Shown: positions 55,604 through 64,000 of the stretch, one piece after another
Numbering within the stretch: position 1 is the first letter of the stretch
Layout: the number at the start of each line of letters is the position of its first letter
Assembly: GCF_009905375.1 (NCBI RefSeq)
Contig: NC_133653.1
Coordinates: 58,478,673 to 58,542,672, forward strand
DNA: 64,000 nt
Origin: Apium graveolens
Taxonomy: Eukaryota; Streptophyta; Magnoliopsida; Apiales; Apiaceae
Direction of reading: 5' to 3'
Position numbers and translations under genes: made by a program
The notes under the pieces: generated by a model
What the model was told of the DNA's origin: nothing
The model's database searches: none
The model's input: the letters and a program-made list of their open reading frames with translations, nothing else

Positions 55604-56608
55604 TGTTAGGCCCTTAATACAACTGTAGAAGGGGGATGAATATAGTTTATGCAGATAAATTGAATTCAGTACTCAGCAAAATAAATAGTTTTATATTGAA
55701 TGATAAAAACTGATTACAAACTAATCTCTCAAAGGATGAACAGATATCCTTGAGAGCTGCTAGGTTACACAAAAGATATATCAATACGCGACACCTTAAG
55801 TGTTAACCTAATATGTGCTTATATACTGCACAGCTACACAATCAGATAAGGAATCCTATTCAATTACAATAAGGAATCACAAAACACATCTTTTTTTTAT
55901 TGCTACTAGAAGTAAAGTCCTTCACCGACTTGAATTCTGCAAACCCTTTCTTTCTTTGATATCTCCTAAACTTTAGCTGTAGTGACTAAATACTGATGTT
56001 TATTTACCAGATCAACAAATGCTGATGACATATGCTGATGAGATCACTATCTACTAAACTTTGATATCAATTGCTGATAATAAACTCTGATAGTTTATAA
56101 GTTGATATCATCAATTTCTTCTAATACGTTCTCCTTTTATTTAAGTACTCCATTTGCAGATTTTATTGCTCTCTAGTTTTCCATTGCCTCTTCTCATTAT
56201 TTCACTTTCTGTTCTTTCCATTGACTTCATTAACCTTCTACTACTTTCCCATATCGCTATCTTTAATTTTATTCATCTCTCCCTACTTTCTCATCTTATC
56301 ACTCCCTATTAGGCTTGTTAGTACTTTTGTACCTGATGCCCATTAGATATTTTGAGATGATCAAGTTTTCAGATCCTGATTTTCAATTTTGAGAGAAATG
56401 AACAAGGACATTGAGTTGAGAGTTTTAGAGTTTGATAGATTTGTAACTACTGATGTCATCAGGAATGAAAAGTTAGTACTAAAACCAATTATTTTAGTCA
56501 ATACGATTCTTAATTCTTCACAACTAATCACAGAGTCTCATTAAAGACTAGTGAAACCTTTGTCTTTCTGATGGTATCATTAGATAATGCTTCATCATGC
56601 ATTTTCTA
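55604..56608 (-). repeat. 5' LTR of SIRE element G (right end uncertain)
   Basis: The reverse LTR starts at the inner edge TGTTAGGCCCTTAATACAAC. It shares AGAAGGGGG(A/T)TGAATATAG with the LTR inverse of 38206-38765, as well as GAGAGCTGCTAGG near 55755. Repeated 'AAATACTGATG', 'AAACTTTGATATC' and 'AAACTCTGATAG' phrases occur at 55990-56100. The outer end is not certain; TTTTCTAACCA near 56600-56610 is a candidate mutated end. 56609-56748 has no recognised feature. Confidence 0.6.
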
Positions 56609-56748
56609 ACCATCAAGATGTGGTTTCTGAGTGGCGAGTCAAGATGTCAAACAGCAAGTCACTTGAATGTTCTGGATCAACAACTGATAGAAAAGTTGAA
56701 GATCAATATTTATATAATGGAAATTATGTTTGAGTTGTTTAGGCACAA

Positions 56749-59700
56749 TGTAACGTCCGAGAAATATTATGTGATTATTTTTATCAATAAATAATTATTA
56801 TGTAACTATTATGTGAATTTTGGTGAATTATTCGATGATTGATATTAATATTTGGGTATTGATATCTGATAAAATTAGGATGTTTTAATTTCTATTTATC
56901 CAGAATTAAATATAGATAATTTTGGTATTTTTCTGGTAATTTTTGGATTATTATATGATTTTATAATGATTTATAAAATTAATAATGATTATTTTTACGT
57001 AATTATAAAAATTACTTTTTAGAAACAGAAATCGTCCCACTTCAACCATTTTGTGTTTTTACAACCCGAAACTCTCCCAAAAACTCCTTCCTAACCTAAT
57101 CTGATAATTCTGAACACTTTTCATGTTTTGACTTTTTCGATCCGGGGTACGGTTTGATCCGAACGAGTCCCGGCGTGAAATTTTCGATACGCTAAACATT
57201 TCTATAGATTAATAAAACCCGTATTCTCGAAAGACGGATAATGTTACTGTATTTTGTATAAAGTATTTTATAAGAGGCCCTGTATTGATAATTATCCAAA
57301 TCTGGTATTAAAATTGTATCGTTATATAGTTACTTAGCGGCTAAGTAACCTATTTTCGGATCCAATATGTAAATGTAATTATCGAATTATTAAATAAATA
57401 AAATGTGTGATGGTGTCAGCTATGTGTTGCCGTATAATTAATTGTGTGTGAATTATTGGATGCAAAGATTAATTTTATAGTTAATTATTAAGCTGTATGA
57501 ATTTAATTCATTTTTAAAGTGATTTCATTGAATATTTATTCTCCTAAATGCTAAAATTGTTTTTAAAATTATTCAGGTGGCTTTATAATTTTATTTATTA
57601 TCTTTAGGAGTTTATAAAATTTAGAAATCAATATTTTATTGATTATTTATCTCTAAATGATTTTCTAATTTCATTTAATTATAAAATCAGTATTTAATTC
57701 CAGAATGGTTCAAAAATCATGAAAAATTTATTTTATTAAATTTGAAATATTTCGAAAATTTTAAAATTTATTCGGAAATTTTCTGGCTTTTAATTAACCG
57801 CACGTGTACTCGTTAAAATTGTAAAATACGGGTCGGATGCACGTTTCAAAAATGATTTTAAAATTATGAATAGTTTTACGATAATTAGTTTTTATTATCT
57901 CGAGAATTTTTAAATATGTTCGGATAAATTTTCTGATTATTATTACTTGTAGATTATTATTGACAAGATCGTTAATTGCGTTACAAAACTAGATAATATC
58001 GGGAATAAAGCAAAAAACAGAAACAAAACCGCAAATTCACCCCCTCTCCACCCCTGTTTTCTCTCTCACGCGCCCCCATCCCTTCTCTCTCGATCTCTCT
58101 CCACGCTCATCTCTCTCTTCTCTTCCTTTCTTTCTTCTTTTTCTTTTTCCATTTCTTCCCTGATTCCTGTCCGGTTTTACTCCCCTGTTCTTCCATTTCC
58201 TCCGCCTGCCGCTTCTCTCCGGTAACCGCCGTTGATATATTCCGATTGTTTCAATTGGTTCCTGATTATACATATATATACACGTATATATATATATGCA
58301 GTTTAATTTGTGTCCTGGATGTGTCTCTTGTTCTCCGGTTTCGATTTTGTTTTCCGGCCTGTGTTTCCAATTCAGGTTTAGTCCTTTTTATTTCGTGAAA
58401 TAAAAGATTTTCGTACAGGAAATTAAATTGTATCGGTGAAATTTATTTGGAAACCCGGATATTTTCGGGCACCAATAAATTTTTCCGCCGTCGGCAATGA
58501 GCCTTGGCGAGCCGAAGGTGGACGATGATGATTCATTCCGAGTCCTAAACTATAAATAATTAAAATTAGTTATAAAATAAAGTCCGGAATAAAAACGAAC
58601 AATAATAATTAATAAAGTGAATCCATATCGGTGGATGGGATTGATAAATGAATTTATGAATTATTTGATGTTGCATTGTTGTTGTGGATTTGACGTCGAA
58701 TCGATTATCCTGTTTTTCAAAACGATGAGTATACGTATTTTCCCAAAATAAATATCGAACTGAGTTTTGAAGGTGCAAGACATAATTGCTATGTGTATTT
58801 CATTAATACCTATAAATACGAGACGGGATATGAAATCGTACGGGTAAAAGTGATAGCGATTTGATGTTAAGCTTAAGCGATTATCTGAATTAGGGTATTT
58901 CAACCCTATAGGTCCTAGATGGAAAACCCGAGTATCGACATCGGACTAGGAATGATCTAGTGATTAGACGTCGAGATCAACAAAGTTCCAATCAAAGGAC
59001 ATGAAGGATGGAATTGTATCCAGAATAGGCTAGTGGCTTGACGATAAAGCCAAACGTTCAAATGGGACCAAAGTCAACCAGTAGTAGTGGTTAAAGCTTA
59101 TCAAGGCAAGTATTCCTTACTTTTCTCATAAAATACTGCAATTACTTTATTCCTATTCTATGTTCAGAATAGTTAACTGTTTTATATTTCGCTGCAATTA
59201 CTCTTAATTATGCAAGTACCCTTCATTATTGTTCTTTTATTATCAATTGATCTCTTAAGCAAATACCTATTGTTCCGGGTTATTTGCGAACCCTGAATAG
59301 GGATGTTTTCAAACCAAAGTGATTTGACATCAAAATACTCTATGGACTAGATGGTTACGATACGGGACGGGTATAACCCGAACCTTTGATTATTAGGCCA
59401 TAGTTTCCTGGGTACCCCCTATGTTGGTAGGGTCTATGCAGTTGGGTATAGATCCGTACTATATCCTGACTGATCAGCAGGTTATAGTGCATATGTTGGT
59501 TCTAGTGTCCAGTCTAATTTATTGTTGATCGCCATTAATGGCATTCTCTCTCTCGAAAAGTTTTATGATTCCAAAACCGGATAAAACACTGATTCAGGAG
59601 ATGAATCTGGAAATCGTTTGCCACTTTTGGATGAATAATTAAAGTCTAGTAACAGCCAAATGTTTATTCGCCCAACTCCTTCAAATATATAGAATTGTTT

Positions 59701-60101
59701 TAAGTTGTTTAAAGCTTTTGTCCGGAAATTTTCCTTTGAAACTAACGCTTGAAACTCAAATTATATACTTGCTAGGCATTTTTGGCTCACTCTTGCTTTG
59801 TAAATTCATATTTCTTTCAGAAGCAGATAAGGATAAAAGTGAATAGCTTTCGTTAGACAGCAGAAGTTAGAGAGATCTCCGCTGCGAGAGGCTGAAGATG
59901 TTAGAAAAGTATGACAAGGACGTTGGCATAAAGGTATTTACACTTGTATTATAATAATTGTGAATTGTAGAAGGTTAGATTCTTGTTTCATACCATAACA
60001 TGTAAACGATCTGGATTCAAGGAGTTAACTGAATATTATTTTATTTTATGTAAAGATTGTTAAGTGACACCAAATCTTGACCCCGAATTTGGGTTGTTAC
60101 A
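56749..60101 (+). repeat. 5' LTR of element C (3353 bp)
   Basis: TGTAACGTCCGAGAAATATT ... AATTTGGGTTGTTACA. A CT-rich block (58040-58150) precedes GTCGGCAATGAGCCTTGGCG (58490). The LTR aligns with LTR D over 57390-58720 and on both sides of the Retand insertion. CACAA (56744-56748) would be the left target duplication; its partner is outside the window. Confidence 0.82.
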
Positions 60102-60117
60102 AGTTGGTATCTGAGCT
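60102..60117 (+). other. Primer-binding site of element C
   Basis: AGTTGGTATCTGAGCT follows the LTR end. It is one or two bases off TGGTATCAGAGC, the Met-tRNA complement. Confidence 0.7.
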
Positions 60118-63100
60118 ACAGGTTATTGGTCACTGAAATAAGAATAGGTGAGGGTTAGATAGGAGTGATAGACCATATAAGATAGGAAAAAGCTAGGCAT
60201 GCTCATGTTAAGTTGAGTTGAGTGCGAATTATGGTTAGTAGGTCCGATATGGAATTGGTAAACTAGGATTGTTGAGGGAAGTGTAAGGCAAATATCGCAA
60301 CACTATAGGTATATTGAGTTCTCATATCCTACGGTAATGAGGAATCGACAGATCGACGGAGACTGGGTATGTTACCCTACTTTTCCTGTGGTTTTGAAGA
60401 AAATACGATTGATTTTTATGAGAACTTGTGAAAGAGAGGCTAGATGAATTTTGGTACGATTTAACTTAGAATTAGGTAGTAGGACGAGCTCCACGCCGGA
60501 GGCAACGAGTTGATGGAACCTGATGAAGAGCCAAAGTTGTAAGCTGTAAAGGCAACACCGTTGCGAGAAGATTCCTACCACATACCGGGCGCTGCGTGAG
60601 GAATGATATTTACCTTATTAGATATAGGTAAGACTAGCAAGAAGATGCGACCTTATCTACAGACAAAACATCGAATTGCATTAGTAATCTTAAGCAAAAC
60701 GTCCAGGACGACGACGGGAATATTAAAGACGGTGGCAGACGACATCATTGAGTTAGAGCTATGAATAAAATGGTATACAATGGTAAATGAAGTTTTGTCG
60801 GCTAATAAGTGTGAGCAGAATTCAAGGAAAAATAGAAGATGTACCAAAGTGGAGAGACCCTTATATGGGCATTCTTTTAATTAGATATTTCATTAGCGGA
60901 TCATGAGATTAGCAAGTAACTTATATAGTAATGATGACCATATATTTGATTTTCAAATTTTAAAATGAGATTTCGAAAAGGAATTTCTTAATCAACTTTT
61001 AGAAGATTTTTGCATAAAATGAGTTTCATAATTTGGTTGTCAAATTACTACTTAAGTTCTTGTTATTATAAATAGGAAATGACCTAAAAGAATAATGGAC
61101 CTAGACTTGGTGTTGTTAGTTCGGAGGACCAAGTAGACCCACTAGCAGGAAGAAAGTTTAAAGTTTTCCGTGAAAGACGAACATAAATTTTGTTTAATAA
61201 TATTAATGATTGAATAAACATGTTAAAACATTATTTACCCAATTCATGAAATTATTAAAATCTAACGAGATTCGTGATTCAAACGGACAGAGGATGATTG
61301 AATAAAATGAAAGAATCTTTTAGATGATTGGACAAGAATCGTATTTATACTGACGAAATTGAGGCGTTGCGTGATCGATGGGTACTTTACGCGGCATTGA
61401 TGAAATCGGAAGCAGTAATTATAAATTTTGTAAGGACATGATTATGATCAAATTATTAAAGTTTATAATGTGAAGGCATTTCCAGTCAACATTCTGAAGC
61501 TATGATGTGACCGAGATGGTGGATCTGTTATTTGAATAATTCTTGAAAGTATATTTTAGTGAAGCGTGGACAGTGACCAGCAATGTCATTCTTTCCTCTA
61601 ATACGATAGCATATATTCTTCTTGATTCTTGAATACGTATGAGCTTCTTCTGTATATAAATCATATGAGGCAAAAATGAAAGAAAATTTATTGTATTCCT
61701 TCTGAATTATTTCTCTTCTCAAAAATATTACTTCCTGATTGAGACAAACAGTGTTATGATGTGACGCCTTGTCAAAATGACGAAGAGTCTGGTGGGACGC
61801 CACCTAACCATGTGATGTATGTCGTATGGTATGAAAGACTGGCCATCTTGAGTACTAATATGGTTGTCTTATTCATATCTAAATCCTCACTCATTTTTCT
61901 TCCTTCAATTTATTGACTTACAGGTTCTCCCAATTGATTTGTCCATTATTATTCCTCATCCAGTTTTTCAATCAAAATCATATTCACAAACTCTTCTCTT
62001 ACGTAAAGTCTGTTCCTTAACGATTTCAAAAGAAATGGAATAGTTTCGTGTGACCGGTAGAATTAAGTGTCGAAGGTAGATGATTGCAAGCCAATACATG
62101 ATGGACATCTGCGGGCAAGGGAGAAGGAATTCACCGATATCGTGGTCGTTACAAAGACATCAAATCAGACGAGTGTTCCTTTTATGAGGATTTCATTAGT
62201 ACGGTAGGTTGCAGTCACACGTTGCGCTTTAAGGGAGGAGAATTTGACGTGAGATGAATGGTTAGCGAACCGTAACAAATAAATTAGTTATAAAATAAGG
62301 AAGTAAAGTTGTGTGCATCAGCTAAAGCGAACAAGTGTCGGGATGACAATCAAAGATCAAGGGAATTCTGAACAATGAATCAGACAGACAACTAATATGT
62401 GAAGCATCCCTTGGTCGCGGGAAGATATTTATCGTGAAGATTCAAGATGGAACCTAATTGCAACCAAATTTCGAACGTATTCTCCAAGAAATCGTGAGGT
62501 TTTCTAATTTGAGTAAATAAGTTATGATGAATTTAATATCCATAATTGTACCAATGACGAAAGTTTGATACAGGAACATAAGTGAAGATGAAGCAATGAC
62601 GACTCGACTGTGAAACCTTCTAAGAAATAATGATCTAATGATTAAGTCTTCACCAGATTGTGATAATAATGAAAACCATGCGTGGTTATTAAAATATAAA
62701 TAGACTAGTTAACGGAATTTAGTGTGCATCGTCAACAATAGAGAATTGATGTGATTAGTTGAAGGATGCGGTATAATTCTTAAAAGTAACTGTACACAAT
62801 TCGTAATGACAAGAAATAAGTTAAAGTACTCGCGGAATAAAATTTTGAGAAACACCGAGATAAATTCTAAGTTCATTAATAACAGTTTGTAATATTCTGA
62901 AAGAACTGAGAAATGTATGGTTATATTAATCTTTGTTGGTGTAAAACTTTAGTTCCATTTTAAAAAGATATATGTCATGCCAGTTAATTATACGTATGCT
63001 GATCAAAATGATATAGTTTGAATTATGGTGAATGGATGAATTTGGTTGATGGAAGTGGATGGATATGATTGTGGATGCTTTGATTGATTAACTGTGTCAG

Positions 63101-64000
63101 CTTGAGTCCGAATGCTAGTCGACTGTATAGGGGAAGTGCTGCCCAAATTTTCAGAAATTATCCCATTTTTAAGAATCAAGAGGTATACCTTCATATGTTA
63201 TTGAGATATCCGGTGGTACTCCAAATGATTGCGATCTCGGCTCTTGGAAAAGGTTGTTATAATCAAACTGACTTTATATAATTGGTCTTTGATTCCAGTT
63301 AGCTAGTCAGCACTTGGTTTAATTGATCAGTTAAAAGATTTAATTGATTAACTTTACCAACTAATGGTTAGTTAAATGGAGATCGATTCCAATTAGATTG
63401 AGTCAAACTCTGACAAGATTTTTAGATTTGAAATCTAAGAAATTAAGAATTTGGAGGAAGAAAATATCTTAGTAGAAATCAGAAATTTAGTAGAATCAAC
63501 GTGATGTTACTGTAAGCGTGTGCGAGGTTTTTGCCATAAACAAGAAGAGCGCGTTCAAGAACTGAGGGTTCAAGACAAAAGAAAGAGATTTATCATCTGT
63601 AATGGCGTTCCAAGAAGGACTTGAATGTATACCCATATCGAATGAAGATTGAACGGAAGCTACTATAACATAGTGGAAAACTCCCAAATACAAGTATCTG
63701 ATATAAGACAGAGACTGACGAAGTCCGCATGTGAACTCGAAAAAAAAAATGTTGATCAATTGCAGAAAGCCAAATATGCGATCAATGATGATTTAAGTGA
63801 GGTTAAAAATATAATAATAATAAATATTGATGAATTTTGATAATTCTGTTAGTAAGAATTTAAATATTATAAATAAAAGCCTTTATTCCAGTGTTAACTT
63901 CAGGAATGGCTTATCTAATAATGAATAGATTAGTATTATCAAGAAAGAGAGACCCCCTTATATTTAAAAGAAATAATGAATAATGAGAATGAAGAACTAA
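60118..64000 (+). other. Internal region of element C without readable genes
   Basis: No frame longer than about 90 codons and no gag, protease, RT, RNase H or integrase motif could be recognised on either strand. Base composition is like neighbouring decayed elements. The segment at 63000-64000 shows recurrent GATTGATTAA/AATTGATTAAC phrases only. If it belongs to the same element as the LTR at its left, its coding part is lost or very old. Confidence 0.45.

Larger units (their letters stand above)
30673..56608 (-). mobile_element. Ty1/copia SIRE-type element G (reverse), split by three insertions
   Basis: Read right to left: 5' LTR (55604 to about 56608), primer site (55591-55601), gag start (55544-55447), interruption by LTR D with the Retand-type element (42443-55446), gag (42442-40388), protease (40200-39967), interruption by an LTR+gag fragment (38206-39961), integrase (38205-36690), RT (36683-35700), partial RNase H to 35512, interruption by a truncated chromovirus LTR (33958-35511), spacer, and extra ORF (33322-30673). 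The left end is cut by element F's LTR. The interrupted codons join across the insertions (for example the RYEAIKVP piece of gag at about 55480-55450), which shows one element rather than several fragments. Confidence 0.8.
56749..64000 (+). mobile_element. Chromovirus-like element C: 5' LTR and start of internal region
   Basis: A forward LTR (56749-60101) is followed by a Met-tRNA-type primer site (60102-60117) and 3.9 kb of internal sequence that runs off the window. The LTR is in the same family as LTR D and the truncated LTR at 33958-35511. Its inner end (ACCCCGAATTTGGGTTGTTACA) resembles that of element B. No readable gag or pol domain was found in the internal part, so coding is strongly decayed or this is a large non-autonomous relative. 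Confidence 0.72.

Noticed and set aside
1..64000. tRNA, rRNA or other structural RNA genes
   Set aside because: No cloverleaf or rRNA-like sequence was recognised; tRNA-like matches are only the primer-binding sites.

Overview
The window looks like nuclear, repeat-rich (heterochromatin-like) DNA of a flowering plant, probably a eudicot. It is AT-rich and contains no intact single-copy host gene. Almost every base belongs to nested or abutting transposable elements: Ty3/gypsy chromovirus-like elements with LTRs of 3-4 kb, Ty1/copia SIRE-type elements, one Ty3/gypsy Tat/Retand-type element, one CACTA DNA transposon carrying captured gene pieces, and one small MITE. The genus cannot be told from the sequence. 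Family names rest on domain order, primer-binding sites and motifs read by eye, not on a database search.

Layout, left to right. (1) 1-4096: 3' part of a forward chromovirus-like element A (integrase/chromodomain end, polypurine tract, truncated LTR), fused tail-to-tail with (2) 4097-17088, a reverse element B of the same type with a truncated 3' LTR, decayed coding region and a full 4.1-kb 5' LTR. A 408-bp Mutator-like MITE sits in B's 3' LTR at 4717-5124. (3) 17089-18327: LTR, primer-binding site and gag start of a reverse copia element E. (4) 18328-30672: decayed forward SIRE-type element F (RT, RNase H, degenerate ~0.6-0.7-kb tandem repeats, polypurine-like blocks, 2-kb 3' LTR), interrupted at 21236-25529 by a CACTA transposon with pieces of uncoupling protein, vacuolar H+-pyrophosphatase and serine carboxypeptidase genes.

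(5) 30673 to about 56608: a reverse SIRE-type element G split by three insertions. These are a truncated chromovirus LTR (33958-35511), a forward copia LTR+gag fragment with a perfect 5-bp target duplication but no 3' LTR (38206-39961), and a chromovirus LTR D (42443-55446) that itself contains a nearly complete Retand-type element (44107-54125). Rejoining G's pieces recovers its order: 5' LTR, primer site, gag, protease, integrase, RT, partial RNase H, extra ORF. (6) 56749-64000: 5' LTR and start of the internal region of a forward chromovirus-like element C, continuing past the window.

The Retand-type element is the best preserved and youngest: identical-length 585-bp LTRs differ at six positions. 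It encodes gag-protease-RT-RNase H-second RNase H-integrase on the minus strand, and an intron-containing gene on the opposite strand with its own TATA box. The most unusual items are the LTR+gag insertion with target duplication and no 3' LTR, the Pack-CACTA with at least three captured genes, the antisense Retand gene and the tail-to-tail LTR fusion.
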